In this document: positions 1 through 5,892 of the stretch, in pieces
Layout of the letters: the number at the start of each line of letters is the position of its first letter
How positions within the stretch are numbered: position 1 is the stretch's first letter
DNA from: an archaeon
GTDB lineage: Archaea; Nanobdellota; Nanobdellia; Woesearchaeales; GW2011-AR9
Assembly: GCA_023266155.1 (NCBI GenBank)
Contig: JAHFRS010000045.1
Location: forward strand, 1 to 8,558
Direction of reading: 5' to 3'
Length of the DNA stretch: 8,558 bases
Notes under the pieces: model-generated
Told to the model about the DNA's origin: nothing
Databases searched by the model: none
What the model saw: the letters and a program-made list of their open reading frames with translations, nothing else
Translations under genes and position numbers: made by a program

Positions 1-1
1 G

Positions 2-160
2 ACAGAAATTCTTAATGTCGTGGAAAACTCAGCTAATCCCAACTTAGTGCGGCGAAATATCTTTACCAAAGGCGCCGTGGTGGAAACTAAACTAGGGAAA
101 GTACGAATTAGTTCCCGCCCAGGACAGGAAGGAATGGTGCATGGTGTGTTGGTGAGGTAG
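2..160 (+). CDS. rps8e: 30S ribosomal protein S8e, C-terminal part (5' end outside window)
   Basis: The frame is open from base 2 to the TAG at 158-160, giving 52 residues. It contains NPNLVRRNIFTKGAVVET, then LGKVRISSRPGQEGMVHGVL. This is the characteristic end of S8e: the 'RRNIxTKGAxxET' strand followed by 'GxxRxxSRPGQ-G-VxxVL'. S8e is a small-subunit ribosomal protein of archaea and eukaryotes and is absent from bacteria, so this fragment is the strongest single clue to an archaeal host. Family members are about 120-130 residues, so over half of the gene lies upstream of the window. It runs codirectionally into the GAPDH gene with 110 bases between them. A T-rich stretch after the stop suggests separate transcription. 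Identification rests on recalled family motifs. Confidence 0.9.
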   Translation, partial: TEILNVVENSANPNLVRRNIFTKGAVVETKLGKVRISSRPGQEGMVHGVLVR

Positions 161-166
161 AAATAG

Positions 167-177
167 TTTTATTTCTT
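167..177 (+). terminator. possible T-rich archaeal terminator after S8e
   Basis: A T-rich run (TTTTATTTCTT) begins 7 bases after the S8e stop, with no hairpin. Archaeal RNA polymerase can terminate at oligo-T tracts alone. The run is interrupted, so this is only a candidate. Confidence 0.25.
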
Positions 178-225
178 GGTTGAAAGAAGGGGATGGAAGA
201 GTTTTGCGAGAAAAGTACCGCAACC

Positions 226-264
226 AATAAATACCAGAACTTTCTTCCTAAGCATAAAGAGGTG
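226..264 (+). promoter_or_regulatory. TATA-like box and Shine-Dalgarno of the GAPDH gene
   Basis: AATAAATAC at 226-234 is a plausible archaeal TATA box; it would place transcription start near 256. GAGGTG at 259-264 matches the anti-Shine-Dalgarno tail of archaeal 16S rRNA, with 6 bases before ATG 271. This would be a short-leader mRNA with a ribosome-binding site, unlike the other genes here, which look leaderless. The site decides the start: an earlier in-frame ATG at 193 would add 26 residues ahead of the normal GAPDH N-terminus. Confidence 0.55.
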
Positions 265-270
265 TTCCTG

Positions 271-1260
271 ATGATTAAGGTAGCTATCAATGGTTTTGGC
301 AGAATCGGAAGGTTAGTCTTTCGCGCCGGATATAACGATAAAAATATAAACTTTGTTGCCGTCAATGATCTTACCGATACCAAAACTCTGGCTCACTTGC
401 TGAATCACGATTCGGTCCATGGTTCTTTTCCAGAAAAAGTAAATTATACTCGTGATTCATTGATCGTAGGAAAGAGAAAGATAAGAGTGTTTGCCGAAAA
501 AGATCCTGCTAAACTCCCCTGGAAGCAATTAAAGATTGATGTTGTGGTGGAATCAACGGGGTTCTTCTTGACTCAAGAATCTGCTGGTCTACATCTCAAA
601 GCCGGAGCCAAGAAAGTTATTCTCAGCGCTGACGCCAAAGATAGTACTAAAACGATTATATTGGGGGTCAATGAGAAAACCTATAATAAGAAGACAGACA
701 ATATTATCTCCATGGCTTCTTGTACCTCCAATTGCACGGCACCGATGACGAAAGTGATTCAGGATAATCTGGGAATAGAAACCGCGTTCTTTACCACCGC
801 TCATGCTTATACTGCCACGCAGAAATTACATGATGCCCCTGATAAGAATTTGCGTAATGCTCGAGCTGCAAATGTCAATATCATTCCCCATTCCAGTGGA
901 GCAGCAGTAGCCGTCCCTTTAGCTATTCCCCTATTAAAAGGGCATTTTGAAGGCATGGCGTTGCGAGTGCCAGTGATTGATGGCTCTCTTACTGTTCTTA
1001 CTGCTCTGGTCAAGAAAAACACAACGAAAGAACAAGTCAATCAACTCTTTCAGATAGCAGCACAAACATCGTTAAAAGGAATTTTGCAGTATAGTGAGGA
1101 ACCGTTAGTAAGCTCAGACATAATCGGTAATCCGTATTCCTGCATTCTTGACAGTGAATTTACGAAAGTCAATGAGAGACTAGTGCAGGTGTTAGGATGG
1201 TATGATAATGAATGGGGATATAGCTGCCGAATGGTTGAGATGATTAAATATATAGCTTAA
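271..1260 (+). CDS. gap: type I glyceraldehyde-3-phosphate dehydrogenase
   Basis: The 329-residue protein is a class I (bacterial/eukaryotic-type) GAPDH, which reversibly converts glyceraldehyde 3-phosphate, phosphate and NAD(P)+ to 1,3-bisphosphoglycerate in the cytoplasm. The Rossmann loop GFGRIG is at residues 8-13, at the very N-terminus, which supports this start. Asp33 in VNDLTD is the residue that usually favours NAD. Catalytic Cys151 lies in ASCTSNC and the partner His178 in TTAHAYT. The C-terminal signature WYDNEWGYS spans 310-318. The second cofactor-selectivity site reads Ala189-Pro190, where NAD enzymes usually have Leu-Pro and many dual or NADP enzymes Ala-Ser, so preference is uncertain. 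The usual RVPTPNVSV segment is altered to RVPVIDGSL (232-240). Most archaea use the unrelated-looking type II GAPDH, so acquisition by transfer is likely. Enolase, another lower-glycolysis enzyme, is encoded near the window's right edge. Confidence 0.95.
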   Translation: MIKVAINGFGRIGRLVFRAGYNDKNINFVAVNDLTDTKTLAHLLNHDSVHGSFPEKVNYTRDSLIVGKRKIRVFAEKDPAKLPWKQLKIDVVVESTGFFLTQESAGLHLKAGAKKVILSADAKDSTKTIILGVNEKTYNKKTDNIISMASCTSNCTAPMTKVIQDNLGIETAFFTTAHAYTATQKLHDAPDKNLRNARAANVNIIPHSSGAAVAVPLAIPLLKGHFEGMALRVPVIDGSLTVLTALVKKNTTKEQVNQLFQIAAQTSLKGILQYSEEPLVSSDIIGNPYSCILDSEFTKVNERLVQVLGWYDNEWGYSCRMVEMIKYIA

Positions 1261-1265
1261 AGAAC

Positions 1266-1278
1266 TGAAATTATTTCA
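1266..1278. promoter_or_regulatory. perfect 6-base dyad overlapping a TATA-like element before the DUF488 gene
   Basis: TGAAAT-T-ATTTCA is a perfect inverted repeat with a one-base centre, starting 6 bases after the GAPDH stop. Its AT core is centred at 1272, about 25 bases before ATG 1297, where a leaderless gene's TATA box should lie. It may be just the TATA box, or an operator whose occupation would block TBP. There is no further support. Confidence 0.3.
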
Positions 1279-1296
1279 AATAAGATAATCCCATTT

Positions 1297-1695
1297 ATGA
1301 GCGTGACTTTATACATCGGCTGCATCTATCATCAGAATCATTCTGGCAGAAGAATCTCAGTGATGAGCAGACATACTCTCGCCGATGGCGTGACTCCAGA
1401 TCTACGTATTTCAGAGCAGAGTTATGATGAATGGCTGCGAATTCTAGCTCCCCCTTTAAGATTAGTAGGAGACTATTACCAACGAGGCTTGCCGTGGGAA
1501 CAATTTGCAACACACTATCGGGCTTATCTTCAAGGGGAAGATGTAAACGAGAAAGTAGCAGAATTATCCCATCGTGCTCTTACGGGGGATATTACTTTAT
1601 TATGTGTGGAAGAAGATCCTGAAAAATGCCATCGCAGGTTGTTGGCGGAAGAATGTAAGAGGGAAAGACCAGAGTTAAGTGTAGTGATCAAATAA
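1297..1695 (+). CDS. DUF488 family protein
   Basis: The 132-residue protein matches the DUF488 (YeaO-like) family, a small alpha/beta fold of unknown biochemical role. The diagnostic segment is LLCVEEDPEKCHRRLLAEE at residues 101-119, with Cys103, Cys111 and His112 in the usual CxExxPxxCHR arrangement. Upstream are SRHTLADGVTPD (24-35) and a helical region around YDEWLRILAPP (43-53) that resembles the 'fdeW...LaPs' part of the family. The length is normal for the family. It starts 36 bases after the GAPDH stop with no Shine-Dalgarno; a TATA-like element at the right distance suggests its own leaderless promoter rather than strict co-transcription. It converges with the Rel gene, 33 bases separating the stops. 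The family match is fairly confident, but no function can be assigned. Confidence 0.8.
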   Translation: MSVTLYIGCIYHQNHSGRRISVMSRHTLADGVTPDLRISEQSYDEWLRILAPPLRLVGDYYQRGLPWEQFATHYRAYLQGEDVNEKVAELSHRALTGDITLLCVEEDPEKCHRRLLAEECKRERPELSVVIK

Positions 1696-1728
1696 TATTA
1701 AAAAGTCTACTTCTAAAGAGAGATAACA

Positions 1729-3618
1729 TCACTCAAAATAAATCTTCTTGACACCTTTCACTTTCTTCACTCGCCGCACCATCTCTTTCAGATTCTCAAG
1801 ACTTCTGGGCACCACTAAAAAAGAGCTTTCAGCATAGCCTGGCCCCAGCAATTTTGCTTTGGCTTCTTTTACTTCAAATCCAGCGGAAGCAATAGTATGT
1901 AACAAATCTGCCAGCAACCCGCTGCGTTCATCAGCATTGATAAAGAAACGGATTTTCTGACTGAATGATTCTTTCCATTGCACTGAAACCCAACGCTCTT
2001 CTTCTTTCAAGGCTTCTCGGCATTCAGCAGTATGGACAGAAATGACTCTTCGCTTGGTCACCAACCCCACAATGTTCTCGCCCGGCAGCGCCGAGCAGCA
2101 TTGAGCCAAGACACAAACAGCTTTCGGAAATTCAGGAGATTCTATTAATACCCCTTGTTCCTCAGTATTAATGGACTTGATTAAATGATAATGAAGCGGA
2201 GCAATTTTTTCGTGCTCTTTCAATGATTTCCTAATTTTCTGCTGTGATTTTGTGGATTTGACTATTTTCAGCCAACTGCGCCGTGGTCGCTGGTTTTTAT
2301 TCGTCACAATTTCCACCACATCCCCTGCCTGAAGAGTATGGTCAAAAGAAACAAATTTCCCGTTCACTCTTCCACCAACGGCATGATTGCCAACTTCTTC
2401 ATGAACACTATAGGCAAAATCTAACACCGTAGCCTCTTTCGGCAGCTCTTTCATATCACCCTTGGGAGTATAACAATAGATCTCATCGCCAAAAATGTCA
2501 ATTTTAGCAGCATCGAGGAATTCTTTTCCCCCTAACTCTTTCTGCAAATTCAGCACTTCCCGAATCCAAGCTACTTTCTTCTCAAAGGCTTGATCGGACT
2601 TAATACCTTTATACCGCCAATGGGCAGCAATGCCCTCTTCCGCAAATTCATCCATGTCCGGCGTGCGAATCTGCACTTCCAGTATTTTACCACCGGGCAG
2701 CAGAACACAAGTATGGATAGACCGATAGAAATTAGGCTTGGGATTGGCAATGTAATCTTTTAATCGCCCTTCCAGTGGCTCAAATTGCTCATGCAATAAC
2801 CCCAGTACAACATAACAATCTTTCACCTCCGGAACAAGTATACGAATCCCCAGCAAGTCAAACTGGTCCGTCAGCTTCACTCCCCGCTGAGAGATTTTCT
2901 TGTAGATGCTATAGATATGCTTAGATCGCCCTTTGATCCTAATGATTTTTACCTTCCCCCGGCAGAGGGTATGTATCTGCTGGAGGGCAAAAGCGATGGC
3001 GTCTTCGCGCTCCTCTCTCGATTCTGCCAAAAAGGTGTCAATTTCCCGATATTTTTGGGGATTGAGGACACGAAAAGCAAAATCTTCCAATTGTGTTTTC
3101 AACCGCTCTGCTCCCAGACGAGAAGCTAATGGAGCATAGACTTCTAACGTCTCTTTGGCGATTCTTTTCTGTTCTTCTCCTGACAATGCTTCAATCGTCT
3201 GCAAATTAGCAATTTTTATCGCCAGTTTTATCAAGATGATCCGTACGTCCCGCAGGGTGGCCAGAATGATCTTCCGCAAACCTTCTGCTTCAGCATGGAT
3301 ATTTTTTGACTTGAGATTCTTGATTTCCTCGCCGCCGATGACTAACGACCAGACCTCTTGGCCAAACACGGAAATAATTTTTTCCCGCAGGTAGAACAAA
3401 CCATGCAATAAACCAGCTACGACCGTTTCAGGATCTGCCTTGTTTTCCGCAAGAATGATTCCTACCCGCAGATTATGGTCAAAATATGAGTCGTGATTCA
3501 GCCGTTCTTTGCCATGCAGTTCTTGTTTACTGAGCATTACCGCTGTCTGAAATTGCTTCACGGCATTTGCCGAATATCCATTATTCTTACAGAACAGCAA
3601 AAATTCAGATTCGTCCAT
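1729..3618 (-). CDS. rel: RelA/SpoT homologue, long form, with degenerate hydrolase domain
   Basis: The 629-residue protein shows the full long-Rel architecture, though shorter than the usual 700-750. The HD hydrolase region (about 25-150) keeps His48 and His72, but the HD Asp is Gly73, the catalytic Glu-Asp pair is Tyr76-Leu77, and the later metal-binding Asp is Ile134 (in LIKLAIKIANLQT). Hydrolysis is therefore probably lost. The synthetase (about 225-335) keeps GRSKH with Arg231, FDLLGIR with Asp254, RLKD (285-288), FYRSIHT with Tyr298 and EVQIRT with Glu314, so pyrophosphate transfer from ATP to GDP/GTP looks feasible. TGS is at about 374-437. The zinc-finger/RIS region keeps Cys507-Cys508, His529 and Cys533. 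A C-terminal ACT domain spans about 555-629; these regulatory domains contact the ribosome in bacterial Rel. RLKD is the RxKD type seen in bifunctional enzymes, not the ExDD of hydrolase-dead RelA. The start has a TATA-like box 27 bases upstream and no Shine-Dalgarno. Long Rel proteins are uncommon in archaea. Confidence 0.93.
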   Translation of the reverse strand: MDESEFLLFCKNNGYSANAVKQFQTAVMLSKQELHGKERLNHDSYFDHNLRVGIILAENKADPETVVAGLLHGLFYLREKIISVFGQEVWSLVIGGEEIKNLKSKNIHAEAEGLRKIILATLRDVRIILIKLAIKIANLQTIEALSGEEQKRIAKETLEVYAPLASRLGAERLKTQLEDFAFRVLNPQKYREIDTFLAESREEREDAIAFALQQIHTLCRGKVKIIRIKGRSKHIYSIYKKISQRGVKLTDQFDLLGIRILVPEVKDCYVVLGLLHEQFEPLEGRLKDYIANPKPNFYRSIHTCVLLPGGKILEVQIRTPDMDEFAEEGIAAHWRYKGIKSDQAFEKKVAWIREVLNLQKELGGKEFLDAAKIDIFGDEIYCYTPKGDMKELPKEATVLDFAYSVHEEVGNHAVGGRVNGKFVSFDHTLQAGDVVEIVTNKNQRPRRSWLKIVKSTKSQQKIRKSLKEHEKIAPLHYHLIKSINTEEQGVLIESPEFPKAVCVLAQCCSALPGENIVGLVTKRRVISVHTAECREALKEEERWVSVQWKESFSQKIRFFINADERSGLLADLLHTIASAGFEVKEAKAKLLGPGYAESSFLVVPRSLENLKEMVRRVKKVKGVKKIYFE

Positions 3619-3640
3619 ACAGATGGGGAAAAGAAAGATG

Positions 3641-3650
3641 TTTTTAAAAT
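3641..3650 (-). promoter_or_regulatory. TATA-like promoter element of rel
   Basis: Read on the minus strand, ATTTTAAAAA is centred about 27 bases before the rel ATG, followed by a pyrimidine-rich stretch (TCTTTCTTTTCC). This fits a leaderless archaeal promoter. The TATA box plus pyrimidine stretch is almost identical to that before the rel-like remnant at 5705-5860. It lies in the 47-base gap after the upstream Tat-exported gene, so rel probably has its own promoter. Confidence 0.55.
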
Positions 3651-3665
3651 CTTCGGCTAAAAAAA

Positions 3666-4943
3666 TTATGAACGCCTGTACTGCACCACAAACGCTTTGT
3701 CTTTTTGATCATCTTGACTTGCTCTTGTGCTAAAGACAGCTCTTACCTCTTCATCGGCAGCAACCAAAGGAGTGTAATCACATTTGGAGAGAGGAATCTT
3801 GAGAGGGTGATGGCCATTGCTGTTCATCAACTCCACTTCTTTTGCCCAATGATTAATCACAAAGGCATCGCCATCTAAAGTTAAATCAACGCTTTCATAA
3901 AAATTATGCCCTTGGCTCAGCCACCGTGCCACCACGTTTTCTTGGTCTAGATTAATCACGCCATCTTCCCTAATTCGATGAGCGATATATTGTGGGAGTG
4001 CTGGTCCTTCTTGTTCTGGTATATTCAAATACAATACTCTACCTCTGCTTATTTTTACATCTTCGGGGCCGTTAGCAATGAAATGTTGAGGGCTATTATT
4101 TGTGAGTTGGTAAGAGGTGGTTCTGGCAATATCGTATACGAAGACGTCTTTGGTAATTTCCCCGGGGGTACGTAATTGACAATAGGTAAAGACAACATAG
4201 CCTTGCGAAACGTCAATAACATCCCCATTATTATTCTTGTAATTGTCTAATCTGTTAGAAAAGATTTGCGGATTTACCGACTGAAAGAAATTATAGACTC
4301 GGCCTTCAAGCATGGTGGGCTTTCCATCTTCAATAGCAGGAACATCAATTGCAGCAACCAAATGATCTTTGGAACTTTTTAATGTTGTTACACGTTGCCT
4401 TTCTTTCAGTGGAATTACTCTCTGCATTCGTCCCGTAACAATATCATAAATTCCTATGCCACCAATTCCATCACGAATATCATTGAGAGCAGCAGCAATT
4501 TCAACAGCTCCTTGTATCTGTCTGGGTTTTGCTGAATACTGAAATAAAGCTACTGCCAGATGTCGATCCGTTAAAGCAGGAGTTACTCGAGAATCCCATG
4601 ACCAGCCAAATGGTGGATTGAGAACAAATTTTTTCTTTCTTCCGGGTGATTCAAGTACCTGCAATTGCGACTGATCATAATCATAACGAACATAATCACC
4701 AAATTTCACAGTCCAATTAGGATTACTTTCAAAATAACAGAGAGTACTGCCATCTTCACTAAGAGATGGATTGAAGAGGCCATGGTTTTTCTGTTCCGCT
4801 TCTAAGGCGATCAACTCAATTGGCCCATATTTACCCACTTCATATTCTTCTTTCGTCAGAGAAGAAAGACTTTTAGAAATTCCTAGCGTCGCAGCTGCCC
4901 CGCCTAACCCCATCAATAAATCTCGTCGAGTTAATTTGAGCAT
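3666..4943 (-). CDS. twin-arginine signal protein, beta-propeller-like, function unknown
   Basis: The 425-residue protein begins with a clear Tat signal: LTRRDLLMGLGG places the twin arginines at 6-7, followed by a modest hydrophobic stretch (about 9-22, LLMGLGGAAATLGI). Export in a folded state across the cytoplasmic membrane is predicted. No obvious AxA cleavage site or lipobox is seen, so the signal might stay as an anchor. The rest is beta-rich, with several blade-like units resembling TolB/WD40-like propellers: NPSLSEDGSTLCYF, GIGIYDIVTGRMQRVI, DVFVYDIARTTSYQLT, VDLTLDGDAFVINHWAKEVEL. No enzyme motif was recognised. A TATA-like box 26 bases upstream of the ATG suggests leaderless transcription. 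It is codirectional with and 47 bases ahead of rel, but rel has its own promoter signal. The Tat call is strong; the propeller fold is inferred from repeat rhythm. Confidence 0.75.
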   Translation of the reverse strand: MLKLTRRDLLMGLGGAAATLGISKSLSSLTKEEYEVGKYGPIELIALEAEQKNHGLFNPSLSEDGSTLCYFESNPNWTVKFGDYVRYDYDQSQLQVLESPGRKKKFVLNPPFGWSWDSRVTPALTDRHLAVALFQYSAKPRQIQGAVEIAAALNDIRDGIGGIGIYDIVTGRMQRVIPLKERQRVTTLKSSKDHLVAAIDVPAIEDGKPTMLEGRVYNFFQSVNPQIFSNRLDNYKNNNGDVIDVSQGYVVFTYCQLRTPGEITKDVFVYDIARTTSYQLTNNSPQHFIANGPEDVKISRGRVLYLNIPEQEGPALPQYIAHRIREDGVINLDQENVVARWLSQGHNFYESVDLTLDGDAFVINHWAKEVELMNSNGHHPLKIPLSKCDYTPLVAADEEVRAVFSTRASQDDQKDKAFVVQYRRS

Positions 4944-4963
4944 GGAATCATAAAAAGAATGAC

Positions 4964-4973
4964 TTATTTATAA
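4964..4973 (-). promoter_or_regulatory. TATA-like promoter element of the Tat-signal protein gene
   Basis: On the minus strand TTATAAATAA is centred about 26 bases before the ATG at 4943, the spacing expected when the transcript starts at the initiation codon. No Shine-Dalgarno is present. It is one half of a 169-base divergent promoter region (4944-5112), in which I see no RNA gene or long repeat. Confidence 0.6.
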
Positions 4974-5082
4974 TCTTTGTGATAACGCAAAATTTATCTC
5001 TCCCTATTCATCTCAACCGAGTAATCAATAATTGCCCATGAAAAATTCAGGAGAATAAGGGGAATAGTTACAGAACATAAGT

Positions 5083-5090
5083 ATTAAATA
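5083..5090 (+). promoter_or_regulatory. TATA-like promoter element of the small repeat protein gene
   Basis: ATTAAATA is centred 26-27 bases before ATG 5113, again with no Shine-Dalgarno. The spacing supports both a leaderless transcript and the reality of the short gene downstream. Confidence 0.55.
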
Positions 5091-5112
5091 CTTTAAGGTT
5101 TTATCTATCCCT

Positions 5113-5328
5113 ATGTCAAAATACCGGTCAGAAGTAGCAGGTTTTACCATCAGAGAAGATTATCAAACGGAACCCCACGATGGACATAAAAGTTACATTC
5201 CAGGTGGACCGGAAGTTGCAGAGTTTTCTATCACTACAGATTATTTAATGGAACTACCTGATGCAAAGCCTCTTTCGGATGAAAAGCGCCGTCGGCTGAT
5301 ACAAGAGATAGCAGCTTTAGCTCAATGA
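5113..5328 (+). CDS. small hypothetical protein with two internal repeats
   Basis: This 71-residue acidic protein is not recognised. It contains two copies of one unit, 27 residues apart: EVAGFTIREDYQTEPHDGHK (7-26) and EVAEFSITTDYLMELPDAK (34-52). The shared pattern is EVAxF[TS]IxxDYxxExxDxK, allowing a one-residue gap. A charged, probably helical tail follows (LSDEKRRRLIQEIAALAQ, 54-71). There is no signal peptide, membrane segment or cysteine. The internal repeat and a correctly spaced TATA-like box argue that it is a real gene despite its size. It is divergent from the Tat-exported protein and converges with the rel'-eno' relic, 54 bases away. No function is proposed; a repeated short beta or binding motif is one possibility. 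Confidence 0.65.
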   Translation: MSKYRSEVAGFTIREDYQTEPHDGHKSYIPGGPEVAEFSITTDYLMELPDAKPLSDEKRRRLIQEIAALAQ

Positions 5329-5382
5329 ATCTTGACAAAATTATCCATATTTGAAATTAATGAAATATTAAAGCCTACTCAA

Positions 5383-5817
5383 TCAATTTAAACTTTCTTC
5401 AATCTTGAGCAACCGATTATACTTCGCCGTCCTTTCTCCCCGGCACGGTGCTCCGGCTTTGATCATCCCACAGCCGATAGCCACTGCTAAATCAGCAATA
5501 AATGTATCTTCCGTCTCCCCGCTGCGATGAGACACCATCACTTTCCAGCCATGTGCATACGCCAATCGCACGGCCTCTAACGCTTCCGTCAGCGTGCCGA
5601 TTTGATTTACTTTCAGCAGGAGGCAGGTGCAGCTTCCCTGTTGCAGCACTTTTTTTATTCTGGCGACATTGGTAACGGTTAAATCATCATCAACAACAAC
5701 AATTTTAATATTGGTTTTGTTCAAAAACCGCTTCACCAGAGAGACGTTTTTGAGACAGGAGTTCTGGTTTGGCGAGGGCCAGAGCGGAGGTAAAGTGTAT
5801 AATGGCCACAGGAGCAT
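5383..5817 (-). pseudogene. C-terminal fragment of a second enolase
   Basis: The open frame has 144 codons, but only the part from about 5706 down to 5383 is enolase-like. From [14 protein letters not shown] onward it matches the last quarter of the intact enolase at 7418-8558. It keeps the Lys in [12 protein letters not shown], the His-Arg-Ser in SHRSGETED, and [15 protein letters not shown]. The region that would hold the Ser loop, the two catalytic glutamates and two of the three magnesium ligands is absent, so it cannot be an active enolase alone. The first 36 or so residues ([14 protein letters not shown]...) do not look like any enolase; they are an out-of-frame reading of the rel-like sequence at 5705-5860. 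The nominal ATG at 5815-5817 has no ribosome-binding site. It may be a decaying duplicate. The lack of stops and mostly silent differences from the intact copy suggest recent decay, repair by gene conversion, or some retained role. Confidence 0.8.
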
Positions 5818-5860
5818 AATCTTTATTCCGGCAGGCCTGTAGGAAGGTTTCTTCGTCCAT
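5705..5860 (-). pseudogene. N-terminal fragment of a second rel gene, fused out of frame to the enolase fragment
   Basis: Reading minus from ATG 5860 gives 51 codons ending in TAA at 5705-5707. The product begins [20 protein letters not shown] and continues to [15 protein letters not shown]. It aligns without gaps to residues 1-51 of the intact Rel (MDESEFLLFCKNNGYSANAV...), with 19 of 51 identities by my count. Shared anchors include MDE, FL, C, Y, the KxEL segment, RL and FxxN. The promoter matches as well. It keeps QKRLSGE, close to the 'R-SGEPY-H' stretch before the first HD histidine in typical Rel proteins, where the intact copy has KERLNHD. It therefore seems to come from a separate paralogue, not a fresh copy. 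The reading frame stops just where the enolase-like sequence begins. A 51-residue peptide could be made, but I infer a relic. Confidence 0.7.
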
Positions 5861-5883
5861 GGATGGCAAGGAAAAGAAAGAAG

Positions 5884-5892
5884 TTTTTAAAA
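5884..5892 (-). promoter_or_regulatory. TATA-like promoter element of the rel-like relic
   Basis: On the minus strand TTTTAAAAA is centred about 28 bases before ATG 5860. TTTTAAAAAC, one variable base and TCTTTCTTTTCC repeat the rel promoter with a single mismatch over 23 bases. The promoter may still be active. Confidence 0.5.

Noticed and set aside
193..270. N-terminal extension of GAPDH from ATG 193 (26 extra residues)
   Set aside because: The extra residues precede a complete family N-terminus, while ATG 271 has a well-spaced GAGGTG site and gives the normal length.
2917..3394. Plus-strand frames inside rel
   Set aside because: They lie opposite conserved synthetase and hydrolase-region codons and show no family similarity or start signals.
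4944..5112. Possible small RNA gene in the divergent spacer
   Set aside because: No tRNA-like cloverleaf or convincing C/D box pair was seen; the sequence is explained by two divergent promoters.
5381..5820. The 144-residue frame as a genuine stand-alone short enolase-like protein
   Set aside because: Its first 36 or so residues are out-of-frame rel-derived DNA, the start lacks ribosome-binding or promoter signals, and most catalytic residues fall in the missing part. A residual role is not excluded.
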